Below are positions 16,384 through 24,798 of a DNA stretch of 64,000 bases, piece after piece. Source of the DNA: Salipiger profundus (GTDB lineage: Bacteria > Pseudomonadota > Alphaproteobacteria > Rhodobacterales > Rhodobacteraceae). Each line of letters opens with the position of its first letter. Position 1 is the first letter of the stretch. The stretch spans positions 3,303,501 to 3,367,500 of the forward strand of contig NZ_CP014796.1 of the NCBI RefSeq assembly GCF_001969385.1. Reading direction: 5' to 3'. The position numbers and the translations under genes were made by a program. The notes under the pieces were generated by a model. That model saw nothing but the letters and a program-made list of their open reading frames with translations. It searched no databases and was not told where the DNA came from.

Positions 16384-17568
16384 ATGCGCAACAAGCTCAC
16401 CGCGTTCCCGGAGCAGGAATATCGCCGGAGACTCGAGCTTGTGAGATACGAGATGCACCAACAGGGCATCGACCTTCTCTACGTGACGAACCCGTCGAAC
16501 ATGAACTGGCTGACCGGCTACGATGGCTGGTCGTTCTACGTTCACCAGGGCGTTCTCATCACCTTCGATTCCGATCCGCTCTGGTGGGGCCGCCGGATGG
16601 ACGCGAACGGCGCGCTGCTGACCGTCTGGATGCCCGACGACCACGTCTTCGGCTACCCCGACCGCTTCATCCAGAGCTCGCGGATCCACCCGATGCAGGA
16701 CCTGTCGCAGCATATCCATGCGCTCGGGCTGGAAAATGGCGTGGTGGGCGTGGAAAAGGAGAACTTCTACTATTCGGCCAAGGCACATGAAGAGCTGACG
16801 AACATGCTCCCCGATGCCGAGTTCCGCGATGCGACCAACCTCGTGAACTGGCAGCGCCGGGTGAAATCCGAGCTCGAGATCGATTTCATGCGCCGCGCGG
16901 CGCGGATTTCGGAAAAGATCGTCGACGGCTTCATCGAGCGCATCGAGCCGGGCATGGCCAAGAACGACCTCGTCTCCGAGATCTACCGCGACGCCATCTC
17001 GGGGGCCGACGGTCACTGGGGCGACTATCCCGCCATCGTGCCGATGCTGCCGTCGGGCTCGGATGCGAGTGCGCCGCACCTGACATGGGACGGGCGCCCC
17101 TTCCAGAGCGGCGAGGCGACCTTTCTCGAGACCGCCGGCTGCTACCGCCGCTACCACGTGCCGTTCTGCCGGACGGTGTTCCTTGGCGAGATGCCCGACC
17201 ACATGAAGCGGGCCGAAGAGGCGCTGCTCGAAGGGCTCGAGGCCGGCATCCACTGGGCGCAGGCCGGCAACCGGGCCTGTGACATCGCCAACGCGCTGGC
17301 GGTGCCGCTCGAGCGCGCCGGGATCGAGCGCGGCGCGCGCTGCGGCTACTCGGTCGGGCTCAGCTACCCGCCGGACTGGGGCGAGCACACCATCAGTCTG
17401 CGGCCCGAGGACACCACGGAACTCGAACCGGGGATGACCTTCCACTTTATGCCGGGTCTGTGGATGGACGACTGGGGAATCGAGATTACCGAGACCATCC
17501 TCATCAAGGAGGACGGCGCCGCCGAGCCGCTGGCCAAGCGCCCGCGCGAGGTCGTGGTCAAACCGTAG
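16384..17568 (+). CDS. doeA: M24 family hydrolase, ectoine hydrolase (DoeA/EutD)-like
   Basis: A 394-residue creatinase/Xaa-Pro-aminopeptidase-fold protein with an N-terminal creatinase domain (1-155) and a pita-bread catalytic domain. Several segments match what I know of ectoine hydrolase DoeA closely: DPSNMNWLTGYDGWSFYVHQ-like at residues 35-55, the DYPAIVPMLPSGSDASAPHL block, and the SYPPDWGEHTISLRP and FHFMPGLWMDDWG blocks. DoeA opens the ectoine ring to N-acetyl-diaminobutyrate. The start at 16384 follows AGGAGGT. No doeB/eutE or ectoine transporter flanks it, which is unusual, so another cyclic or N-substituted substrate is possible. Confidence 0.7.
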   Translation: MRNKLTAFPEQEYRRRLELVRYEMHQQGIDLLYVTNPSNMNWLTGYDGWSFYVHQGVLITFDSDPLWWGRRMDANGALLTVWMPDDHVFGYPDRFIQSSRIHPMQDLSQHIHALGLENGVVGVEKENFYYSAKAHEELTNMLPDAEFRDATNLVNWQRRVKSELEIDFMRRAARISEKIVDGFIERIEPGMAKNDLVSEIYRDAISGADGHWGDYPAIVPMLPSGSDASAPHLTWDGRPFQSGEATFLETAGCYRRYHVPFCRTVFLGEMPDHMKRAEEALLEGLEAGIHWAQAGNRACDIANALAVPLERAGIERGARCGYSVGLSYPPDWGEHTISLRPEDTTELEPGMTFHFMPGLWMDDWGIEITETILIKEDGAAEPLAKRPREVVVKP

Positions 17569-17592
17569 GAAGGAACCGCGCCGGATGCCGTG

Positions 17593-18192
17593 TCAGCGCG
17601 ACGCGCCGTTGAGCTGACGCGCGATCCGCATCCAGCGAAAGACCATCATCAGCCCCAGCGTGGTGACGACGAGGCCGAGCAGATCGCCTGCAGCGTATGT
17701 CGCCACGATGGATGCCATGTGGTCGGGCAGGATCCTGTCAGAGAACACGAACGCCTGGCCGACCGAGTTCAACACCGAGGCCAGCACGCCGACCAGCAGC
17801 AGCGCGCGCCAGTCCACCCGGCGCTCGCGTCCGGCGTAGAGCGGCCTGCCGACGAGCCTGAACACTTCGAAGGCCACCAGTGCCGAGCTTGCGCCGATGG
17901 CGATCGAGGCGATCAGCACGGGGTCGGTGATCGAGCCGAATTCGGCAGGCGTGAAAAGCACCTCCGAGGCCGCCGCCCCGAGGCAGAGCGGAGGGAAGGC
18001 CCGCCAGCCCAGCAGCCAGGCGGACAGCACCCGCACCCCGTGCGGCAGGTAGAGGAGGCTGGCAAACAAGGTTACGTCAGGGAAGAGCTGGTTCTGCAGC
18101 GGCGTGATCAGAAGCGCCGTCAGACCGTGGCACAGGACGTAGGCGAGGATCACCACCGGGTAGGATTGAAGGGAAGTCACGTCTCGGCTCAC
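17593..18192 (-). CDS. Multi-spanning membrane protein of unknown function
   Basis: A 199-residue integral membrane protein with about five or six predicted helices (residues 10-30, 38-60, 66-80, 88-110, 128-150, 160-182) and few charged residues between them. The LPHGVRVLSAWLLGW segment is reminiscent of MASE1-like sensory membrane domains, but no output domain follows. It lies 54 nt downstream of the small winged-helix regulator in the same direction, so the two may form a unit. No function can be assigned. Confidence 0.6.
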   Translation of the reverse strand: MSRDVTSLQSYPVVILAYVLCHGLTALLITPLQNQLFPDVTLFASLLYLPHGVRVLSAWLLGWRAFPPLCLGAAASEVLFTPAEFGSITDPVLIASIAIGASSALVAFEVFRLVGRPLYAGRERRVDWRALLLVGVLASVLNSVGQAFVFSDRILPDHMASIVATYAAGDLLGLVVTTLGLMMVFRWMRIARQLNGASR

Positions 18193-18246
18193 TGAAAGTC
18201 TGGCATTGCTGGCGTTTTCGCGTGACGCGGTGCCCCGGGGGCGCCG

Positions 18247-18564
18247 CTAGCGCGAGGTCAGCTCGGGGTCGATGCGGTCACTGCGCACCGTGTAGGTCTT
18301 GGCGCGAGAGCCGTCTGCCCGTTCGAGAAAGCCGCAGTTCAGAAGGCGACGCATCGCGCGATAGAAGGTCGCCTGCGTCACCGAGGTCAGCAGCGGATGC
18401 GCGCGGATCTGCTCGGAGCTGACCACCGCGCCGGTGCCTTCGCTCAGGCTGTGCGCTGCCAGCAGCACGTCCCTCTCGATGCGGCTCAGGGTGTCGAGCC
18501 CGACATCGTGCTCGAGCTGGCTGAGCATCTCGCGAAGCTGAAAGATCGAGGTGAGCTTGTCCAT
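18247..18564 (-). CDS. Small winged-helix transcriptional regulator
   Basis: A 105-residue protein. The central region (residues 27-90) forms a winged helix: IERDVLLAAHSL, then SSEQIRAHPLLTSVTQATFYRAMRRL as the probable HTH with recognition helix SVTQATFYRAMRRL, and a wing ending in KTYTV. It resembles MarR/phage-type single-domain regulators found in roseobacters. A perfect inverted repeat about 50 bp upstream (18615-18639) is a good candidate autoregulatory operator. The following gene encodes a membrane protein that may be its target. Confidence 0.65.
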   Translation of the reverse strand: MDKLTSIFQLREMLSQLEHDVGLDTLSRIERDVLLAAHSLSEGTGAVVSSEQIRAHPLLTSVTQATFYRAMRRLLNCGFLERADGSRAKTYTVRSDRIDPELTSR

Positions 18565-18614
18565 TTCCCTACCGTCCTTCCGGACTGTTGCAACCTGAGC
18601 TAAACGGTCAGATC

Positions 18615-18639
18615 AGAAATTATCGTAATGATAATTTCT
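18615..18639. promoter_or_regulatory. Perfect 10-bp inverted repeat, likely operator
   Basis: AGAAATTATC (18615-18624) and its exact complement GATAATTTCT (18630-18639) are separated by 5 nt. The element is A/T-rich in a G/C-rich genome and sits about 50 bp upstream of the winged-helix gene (start 18564, minus strand). A dimeric regulator would cover the two half-sites on adjacent turns; autoregulation by the winged-helix protein is the simplest reading. Confidence 0.55.
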
Positions 18640-18962
18640 TGGATTCGTCAATTCGACGTGCTAGTTATGCGACTGCGTTGAGTCCGTGAGTGAACCCGGC
18701 GCTGTAACTTTTGAGTACCTTACCCCTCGGCAACTTCGGTTGTCGAGGGTATTACGGTTGACCAGAGACCGCACTGACCTCCGTTCCACGCAAGCCATTG
18801 ACCCGGCGCAGGGTGAACATCCGCCCCACCCGAAATCGGATTCTGACCCCACCGTACCTGCCATTCCCGCTCGGGCTGACATTGCGCAGACCGCCCTTCC
18901 CGCGGCACCGCGAGCTTGCAACGGACATCTCGCGTTGTCGCCCGGCATCCGCTGGCCGCGGG
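18640..18962. other. Non-coding stretch with a UUCG-type hairpin
   Basis: Between the operator and the LacI stop no frame looks coding. The notable element is an imperfect hairpin at 18721-18751 (TACCCCTCGGCAAC then TTCG then GTTGTCGAGGGTA), with about 12 pairs, one bulge and a stable UUCG tetraloop. It has no U tract on either strand. It could stabilise or end the convergent or passing transcripts; its role is unknown. Confidence 0.4.
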
Positions 18963-19976
18963 TCATCGGCTGCCCGCGCGGTAGAGCTCGGGCTGGACGA
19001 TCTCGACACTGGGCGGACCGCCGGCTTCCAGCAATGCAAAGGCACGCTGAATGAGCATCTGGTGGCGCTGGCGGATCATGTGGACCGGGAACCGCAGAAG
19101 CTGTCCGAAAGGCTCGTAGTCGAAACACCCGACCGCGCAGCGCTGCAACTCTGCCTCGGGCAAGGTCGCGAGAAAGCGCAGCACCCCCTCGAAAACGCTG
19201 TCCGAGTTGATGAACAATCCGGCCGGGAGCCGCCCGAGATGCGCGTAGAGATCGGCGATGGTGAGGGTCGCGGCGCCGACGTCGTAGCTCGTGGCAAGGA
19301 TGTGGTCTTCCGGCGCAGCGCCGAGCCGCGCGTAGAGCGCCGCCTTGTAGCCCTCGATCCGGTTGGCCGTCGCAGGCAAGCCCCTGTCGCCGCCGATGAA
19401 GTAGGGCCCCTCCCCCGCGGCAAGGCTTTCGGGAACCATCGAGGCCATGATCTCGTCGGTGAGGATGCGCGCGCCGTTGCGGTTGTCGGTCACCACCGAC
19501 GCCGCGAGGCTGCACGGCTGGTCGACGAAGACATGCGGGATCCGGGCCGCCTGGCACTGGCGGCTGATCTCGTCGGGCGCAGCGGCACCGGCGACGAACA
19601 GCGCGTCGATGGAATAGGCGGTCAGGTCGGCGACCGTAGTGCCCTCTTCCTCGGGGTCGCGGTCGGTCGAGACGATGACCGGGCATTGCCCCCGCGCGCG
19701 GACCTCGCGCGAGAACGTCTGGGCGATGTTCGAGAAGAAGCGGTTGTAGTCGGGAATGAGCAGCGCCACGAGTCCGGAGTTCGAGGTCCGCAGCCCCCGC
19801 GCCTGAAGATTCGCCGAGTAGCCGAAATCGCGCGCGGCCTGGATGATCCGCTCGGCGGTTTCCTTCTTGATCCGCCGCTTCTTCCACGACCCGTTGAGCG
19901 CGGCACTGACCGTCGAGGGCGACGCACCGACCCTTTCGGCGATGTCGTAGATCGTTCTTTTCTGCTTGTCCGTCAT
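18963..19976 (-). CDS. LacI-family repressor of the adjacent sugar ABC operon
   Basis: A 337-residue LacI/GalR regulator: N-terminal HTH with TIYDIAERVGASPSTVSAAL (residues 8-27) and hinge helix near 50-60, then a periplasmic-binding-protein-like sensor domain. It is divergent from the ABC importer operon starting at 20206, and the 229-bp spacer holds two TGCACAA/TTGTGCA-type operators, one directly after the predicted -10 box. It is therefore expected to repress the importer until the imported ketose or a phosphorylated derivative binds. Confidence 0.92.
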   Translation of the reverse strand: MTDKQKRTIYDIAERVGASPSTVSAALNGSWKKRRIKKETAERIIQAARDFGYSANLQARGLRTSNSGLVALLIPDYNRFFSNIAQTFSREVRARGQCPVIVSTDRDPEEEGTTVADLTAYSIDALFVAGAAAPDEISRQCQAARIPHVFVDQPCSLAASVVTDNRNGARILTDEIMASMVPESLAAGEGPYFIGGDRGLPATANRIEGYKAALYARLGAAPEDHILATSYDVGAATLTIADLYAHLGRLPAGLFINSDSVFEGVLRFLATLPEAELQRCAVGCFDYEPFGQLLRFPVHMIRQRHQMLIQRAFALLEAGGPPSVEIVQPELYRAGSR

Positions 19977-20027
19977 GTGGTTGGTCGCAGCTTTCGAAAA
20001 TTTCCCGGCCCGAATGAATTCGCCATG

Positions 20028-20075
20028 TTGACAGTCTGCGCGATCCGGGTGTTAGATTGCAACATCGATTGTGCG
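20028..20075 (+). promoter_or_regulatory. Predicted promoter with overlapping LacI operator (upstream site)
   Basis: TTGACA (20028-20033) and TTAGAT (20052-20057) are 18 nt apart, and immediately after the -10 box lies a CG-centred inverted repeat (TGCAACATCGATTGTGCG, 20058-20075), a degenerate version of the perfect site at 20138-20155. Repressor bound here would occlude the start of transcription. Confidence 0.6.
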
Positions 20076-20137
20076 GACCAATTCCCCAATTGATCGCCAC
20101 GCAACTGGAGGGGTTACGTGGTTTTCTTAGGGAAGAG

Positions 20138-20155
20138 TGCACAACCGATTGTGCA
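20138..20155. promoter_or_regulatory. LacI-type operator (downstream, strong site)
   Basis: TGCACAACCGATTGTGCA has 7-bp perfect arms (TGCACAA/TTGTGCA) around a central CG, the classic LacI-family form. It lies 63 nt downstream of the predicted -10 box and 51 nt before the binding-protein start. Together with the site at 20058-20075 (80 bp centre-to-centre) it could allow looping. Confidence 0.65.
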
Positions 20156-20205
20156 ACATCGGAGACCAGAGGGCGCATGATTTCCTGCGCCGAGGGAGGA
20201 CAGAC

Positions 20206-21189
20206 ATGAAGTTCAAGGGTTTGATCAGCGCGATTGCGCTTGCCGCGGGGCTTGCCTCGGCGGCCCACGCCGAGACCAGCATCGGTGTCGTGGTGAAGAT
20301 CGGCGGCATTCCGTGGTTCAACGCGATGGAAGACGGCATCGAGCGCCGCGCCGAGGAGCTTGGCGTCGAGGCCGAGATGATCGGCCCCGTCTCCGCCGAC
20401 CCCGCGCTGCAGGTGCAGGCCATCGAAGACCTGATCGCCAAGGGCGTTGACGTCATCGGCGTGGTGCCCAACGACGAAGCCGCGCTCGAGCCGGTCCTGA
20501 AGAAGGCCCGTGACGCCGGCATCAAGGTGATCTCGCACGAGGGCCCCGGCCTCGAGAACGTCGACTGGAACTTCGAGCTGGCCTCGGCCGAGGGCTTCGG
20601 AGAGGCGCATGCGCAGCTGCTGTCGGAGAAGATCGGCGACGAGGGCGGCAAGTACGCGGTCTACGTCGGCTCGCTCACCGTGCCGCTGCACAACGCCTGG
20701 GCCGATGCCGCCATCGCGTGGATGCAGGAGAACCGCCCCGACCTCGAGATGGTCGGCGACCGCTACGGCGTGGCCGAGAACGTCGACGACAGCCGCTCGA
20801 CGGCGCTTGACCTGATCGCCGCGAACCCGGACCTCAAGGGCTTCCTCGCCTTCGGCAGCCAGGGCCCCATCGGCGCGGGCCGCGCGGTCGAAGAGCGCCG
20901 CAAGACCGGCGAGATCTTCGTGCTCGGACCGTTCTCGCCCGGTCAGGGACGCAAGATGATCCACAACGACGTGCTCTCGGGCGGGTTCATGTGGAACCCG
21001 GCACAGGCCGGCGAGGTCTTCGTCTCGCTCGGCAAGATGCTGGCTGACGGCGAAGAGATCACCGCCGGCACCGAGATCCCCGGTCTCGGCACGGTCGAGC
21101 CCGACGTCGAGGGTCACGACATCATCACGGACAACCTGCTCGAGATCAACGAGTCGACCGTGGACGAACTGGCCGACATGGGTCTCTGA
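20206..21189 (+). CDS. Ribose/ketose-type ABC transporter substrate-binding protein
   Basis: A 327-residue periplasmic binding protein of the RbsB-like family with a signal peptide (residues 1-22, cleavage after AHA). The mature start TSIGVVVKIGGIPWFNAMEDG shows the first strand and sugar-contact loop, and QAIEDLIAKGVDVIGVVPND is the typical second strand-helix unit. ATG 20206 follows AGGGAGGA. It delivers a monosaccharide to the two permeases encoded downstream. The partner 3-epimerase suggests a ketohexose such as tagatose, allulose or fructose. Confidence 0.92.
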   Translation: MKFKGLISAIALAAGLASAAHAETSIGVVVKIGGIPWFNAMEDGIERRAEELGVEAEMIGPVSADPALQVQAIEDLIAKGVDVIGVVPNDEAALEPVLKKARDAGIKVISHEGPGLENVDWNFELASAEGFGEAHAQLLSEKIGDEGGKYAVYVGSLTVPLHNAWADAAIAWMQENRPDLEMVGDRYGVAENVDDSRSTALDLIAANPDLKGFLAFGSQGPIGAGRAVEERRKTGEIFVLGPFSPGQGRKMIHNDVLSGGFMWNPAQAGEVFVSLGKMLADGEEITAGTEIPGLGTVEPDVEGHDIITDNLLEINESTVDELADMGL

Positions 21190-21206
21190 GCCCTCTTATC
21201 CTCCCC

Positions 21207-21234
21207 GGCGGGGCGGCCCTCGTGCCGTCCCGCC
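21207..21234 (+). other. Intercistronic stem-loop between binding protein and ATPase genes
   Basis: A 10-bp stem (GGCGGGGCGG / CCGTCCCGCC, one G-U pair) with an 8-nt loop occupies the 66-nt gap. Such structures commonly protect the upstream mRNA or partly terminate, giving more binding protein than membrane components. Confidence 0.5.
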
Positions 21235-21255
21235 ACCCAGACTTTCCCCGACAGG

Positions 21256-22770
21256 ATGGATGACATGACAACTGCCAAGGCAGACCGCTACGCCTTGCGC
21301 TTGCGGAAGGTCTCCAAGGCCTTCGGCGGCGTGCAGGCGCTCAACGCGGTGGACTTCGAGGTCCGCGCCGGAGAGGTGCATTGCCTCGCCGGCGAGAACG
21401 GATGCGGCAAGTCCACGCTGATCAAGGTGGTGACCGGCGTTCACCAGCCCGAACAGGCCGAGCTGATCGAGCTGTTCGGCGAACCCGTCGACAGCATCAC
21501 CCCCGTTCAGGCCCGCCAGATGGGCGTTTCCGTGATCTGGCAGGACCTTGCGCTGTTTCCCCACATGAGCGTGGCCGAGAACATCGCCTTCGACAGTCTC
21601 GTCGGGCTGCGCCCCGGGCTTTCGCGCACCGGCGCGATGACCGAGCGGGCGCGGGCCGTGCTCGACCGGCTGGGCGTGACGCTCGACCTCGGCGCGCCGC
21701 TCAACGATCTTCCCATCGCGCAGCGGCAGGTGGTCGCCATCGCGCGGGCGCTTATGAACGATGCGCGGCTGATCTTCATGGACGAGCCGACCGCTTCGCT
21801 GACACAGTCCGAGACCGACCGGCTACTCGACATCGTGCGCAAGCTCTCGGCGGACGGCGTGGCCATCGTCTTCGTCAGTCACCGTCTGGCCGAGGTGCTC
21901 GACATCGCCGAGCGTGTCACGGTCGTCCGCGACGGCAACCTCGTCGGCGTCTACCCCACCGAGGGCATGAGCCAGGCCCGCTTGGGCGAGCTGATGACCG
22001 GCCACCACATCGAGCACGAGGTCGACGTTCGCGACCGGCCCGAGGCCCGCCCGGTGTTCGAGGTCACGGGCCTGTCGCGCCATGGCGAGTTCGAGGACGT
22101 CTCGCTGACCATCCGCGAGGGCGAGGTGCTGGGGCTCACGGGCCTCATCGGTGCCGGCCGCACCGAGCTTGCCCATGTGCTGATGGGCATGCGCCGCGCG
22201 AACGCCGGCACCATGCGGCTCGAGGGCGCGGCCTACCGTCCGACCAACATCCGCGAGGCCATCGCGCGCGGCATGGCCTACGTCTCCGAGGACCGCCTGT
22301 CGCTGGGTCTGCTGCAGAAGCAGTCCATCGCCGACAACACCGTGATTTCCGCGCTGCACAAGCTGCTGGAGCCCACTGGCCTGCTCTCAGAGCGGAAGAA
22401 GGACGCGCTCGTCCGTCACTGGATCAAGGAGCTGGGCGTGAAGATCGGCCAGCCCGAGGATGCCATCTCGACCCTGTCGGGGGGCAACCAGCAGAAGGTC
22501 GTGCTGGCGAAATGGCTCGCCACCGATCCGAGGCTGCTGATCCTCGACAGCCCGACCGTTGGCGTCGACGTCGGCGCTCGGGCGGGGATCTTCCGCATCG
22601 TGCGGCAGCTGGCCGACGCCGGGCTCGCGATCCTGCTGATCTCGGACGAGGTGACCGAGGTGATGTTCCACTCGGACCGCATCCTGCACATGGCCGACGG
22701 GCGCATCGTCTCGGAAATCGACCCGCGCGAGATCACCGTGCCCGAGCTCGAGGAGCGAATCTATGCGTAA
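21256..22770 (+). CDS. Sugar ABC transporter ATP-binding protein (RbsA/XylG type)
   Basis: A 504-residue double ATPase. The first half has Walker A GENGCGKST (residues 50-58), a signature-like LPIAQRQVVAIARAL and Walker B LIFMDEPTA. The second half has a degenerate Walker A (GLIGAGRTEL) and the LSGGNQQKVVLAKWL signature, as usual for the family. The start at 21256 is in the ATGGATGACATG context; a second ATG at 21265 is possible. It energises the two permeases that follow and its end overlaps the next gene by 8 bp. Confidence 0.93.
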   Translation: MDDMTTAKADRYALRLRKVSKAFGGVQALNAVDFEVRAGEVHCLAGENGCGKSTLIKVVTGVHQPEQAELIELFGEPVDSITPVQARQMGVSVIWQDLALFPHMSVAENIAFDSLVGLRPGLSRTGAMTERARAVLDRLGVTLDLGAPLNDLPIAQRQVVAIARALMNDARLIFMDEPTASLTQSETDRLLDIVRKLSADGVAIVFVSHRLAEVLDIAERVTVVRDGNLVGVYPTEGMSQARLGELMTGHHIEHEVDVRDRPEARPVFEVTGLSRHGEFEDVSLTIREGEVLGLTGLIGAGRTELAHVLMGMRRANAGTMRLEGAAYRPTNIREAIARGMAYVSEDRLSLGLLQKQSIADNTVISALHKLLEPTGLLSERKKDALVRHWIKELGVKIGQPEDAISTLSGGNQQKVVLAKWLATDPRLLILDSPTVGVDVGARAGIFRIVRQLADAGLAILLISDEVTEVMFHSDRILHMADGRIVSEIDPREITVPELEERIYA

Positions 22771-23758
22771 CCTGTTCCGAACCCACAAGATCGAGATGCG
22801 GCTCGCGGTGGTGCTGGCGCTTCTGTGCCTGTTCCTTTCGGTGAGCGCGCCGCAATTCGCCACGCTGAGCAACATCACCTCGCTGTTCAACAACAGCGCC
22901 GTGAACCTGATCTGGGCGGTCGGCCTGCTGGTGGTGCTGATCGCCGGCGGCATCGACATCTCCTTCGCCGTCGCGGCCTCGGTGGTGCAATACGTCGCCG
23001 CGAAGCTGCTGATCGGCATCGGCGGCGGCAACTGGCTGCTGGGCTTCCTGTTCTGCGGCTCGCTCGGCATCCTGCTGGGACTGCTGAACGCCTGGCTGAT
23101 CCACGGCTTCCGCATCATCTCGATCGTGGTGACCATTGCCACCTTCAACGCCTTCTTCGGGCTGCTGATGTTCTTCACCGGCGGGCGCAACATCTACAAC
23201 CTGCCCGACTGGTGGACCGCGCGGATCTTCATCTTCGAGTACGAGAACGCGCAAGGCATCTGGTCCGAGCTGACGCTTGCGGTCGCCGTGATGATCGGCT
23301 GTGTCGCCGCGACATGGCTGCTGCTGCGCCATACCAACATCGGCCGGCAGCTCTATGCCTTCGGCGACAACCCCGAGGGCGCCCGCCGCGCTGGTGTCAA
23401 CATCGCCGCGATGCAGGGCATCGCCTTCGGCTGGAGCGGCCTGATGGCCGGCATCGCGGGCCTCATGCAGGTCAACATCGTGAAGGAAGTCGTCCCCAAC
23501 GCGCTTTACGGACGCGAGCTCGACGTGCTGGCCGCGGTGGTGCTGGGCGGAGCCCGTCTCGGTGGCGGGCGCGGTTCGATCCTCGGTGCGGTGCTGGGGG
23601 TGATGTTCGTCGCGGTCACGCAGAACGGCCTGAACCTGCTCGGCATCTCGCCCTTCGCCTTCCAGATGATCATCGGCGCCGCGATCCTGATCGCGATCTC
23701 CACCTCCAACGTCGATCTCTCGGAACTCTTCCACCGCCGGAAAGGAGGCCGCGCATGA
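22763..23758 (+). CDS. Sugar ABC transporter permease (RbsC family), first
   Basis: A 331-residue permease with about 8-10 membrane helices and the family motifs VLIAGGIDISFAV (residues 58-70) and GGARLGGGRGSILGAVLG near residue 258. It overlaps the ATPase gene by 8 bp and the second permease by 4 bp, so the operon likely makes a heterodimeric channel. Confidence 0.92.
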   Translation: MRNLFRTHKIEMRLAVVLALLCLFLSVSAPQFATLSNITSLFNNSAVNLIWAVGLLVVLIAGGIDISFAVAASVVQYVAAKLLIGIGGGNWLLGFLFCGSLGILLGLLNAWLIHGFRIISIVVTIATFNAFFGLLMFFTGGRNIYNLPDWWTARIFIFEYENAQGIWSELTLAVAVMIGCVAATWLLLRHTNIGRQLYAFGDNPEGARRAGVNIAAMQGIAFGWSGLMAGIAGLMQVNIVKEVVPNALYGRELDVLAAVVLGGARLGGGRGSILGAVLGVMFVAVTQNGLNLLGISPFAFQMIIGAAILIAISTSNVDLSELFHRRKGGRA

Positions 23759-24798
23759 CCCCGTCCAACACGACCGCCAAGCCCAAGGCGCGGGCCGAGG
23801 CCCGGCAGCCGGGCGGACTGAAGCGCCTGGTCGGCGGCGAGAACGCCGGTCTGCTCATCCTGCTCGCTCTGCTCGTTGCGGCCTTCTCGATCGCCTCGCC
23901 GCGGTTCCTGACCGGCGCGAACCTCGGCTCCATGGGGTTCCAGATGCCGCTGCTGGGCCTGCTCACGCTGGCGATGCTGGCACCCATCGTCTCGGGCGGG
24001 CTGAACCTCGCTATCGTCTACACCGCCAACATCAGCGGCCTGACGCTTGCCTGGACCTTCATGCAGCTCGGCGGTGCCGACGCGGGGATCATGGCGCTGA
24101 TCCTCGGGACCGTCGCGGCGCTGGCGGTGGGGGCCGCCTCGGGCGCGGTGATGGGCGCCGTCGTCGCCTATGTCGGCGCGCACCCGATCCTCGTGTCGCT
24201 GGCGATGATGATCTTCCTGCGCGGTCTGGGCGAGTTCCTGACCCGCGGCGGCGACATCTCGGGCTTTCCCGACTACATGCGCACGCTCGGCCACGGCAGC
24301 CTGATGGGCCTGCCCGTCCCGCTGATCATCTTCGCGCTGGTGGCGCTCGGTTGGCACATCCTGCTGCGCCGCACGCCGCACGGGTTCTCGGTCTACATGA
24401 CCGGATCGAACATCAAGGCGGCGGAATACGCGGGCCTGCATACCAAGCGCACGCTGGTGCTGATCTATGCCCTGTCGGGAGTGCTCTGCGCCGTTGCCGG
24501 CATCCTGATGGCGGCGCGCTTCAACTCGGTCCGCGTGGGCCACGGCGAGGCGATGCTGCTGATCACCGTGCTGGCCTGCTTCCTCGGCGGGATCGACCCC
24601 TTCGGCGGGCACGGCCGGGTGATGCCGGTCATCATCTCGCTGGTCATCCTGCAGGTGCTGTCCTCGGGGCTGAACCTCGTGGGGGCGAACCAGCACCTCT
24701 CGACGGCCGTCTGGGGCCTCTTCCTGATCGCGGTCATGATGATGCGCTCGCGCCAGGCCGCACAACTCTACCGATTTATCCTCAGAAAGGACACATGA
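23755..24798 (+). CDS. Sugar ABC transporter permease (RbsC family), second
   Basis: A 347-residue permease of the same family with a longer Lys/Ala-rich cytoplasmic N-terminus (about 35 residues) before the first helix. Motifs include IVSGGLNLAIVY and LGGIDPFGGHGRVMPVIIS. The start ATG at 23755 overlaps the previous stop (ATGA). It pairs with the first permease in the membrane; its own stop overlaps the epimerase start. Confidence 0.92.
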   Translation: MTPSNTTAKPKARAEARQPGGLKRLVGGENAGLLILLALLVAAFSIASPRFLTGANLGSMGFQMPLLGLLTLAMLAPIVSGGLNLAIVYTANISGLTLAWTFMQLGGADAGIMALILGTVAALAVGAASGAVMGAVVAYVGAHPILVSLAMMIFLRGLGEFLTRGGDISGFPDYMRTLGHGSLMGLPVPLIIFALVALGWHILLRRTPHGFSVYMTGSNIKAAEYAGLHTKRTLVLIYALSGVLCAVAGILMAARFNSVRVGHGEAMLLITVLACFLGGIDPFGGHGRVMPVIISLVILQVLSSGLNLVGANQHLSTAVWGLFLIAVMMMRSRQAAQLYRFILRKDT

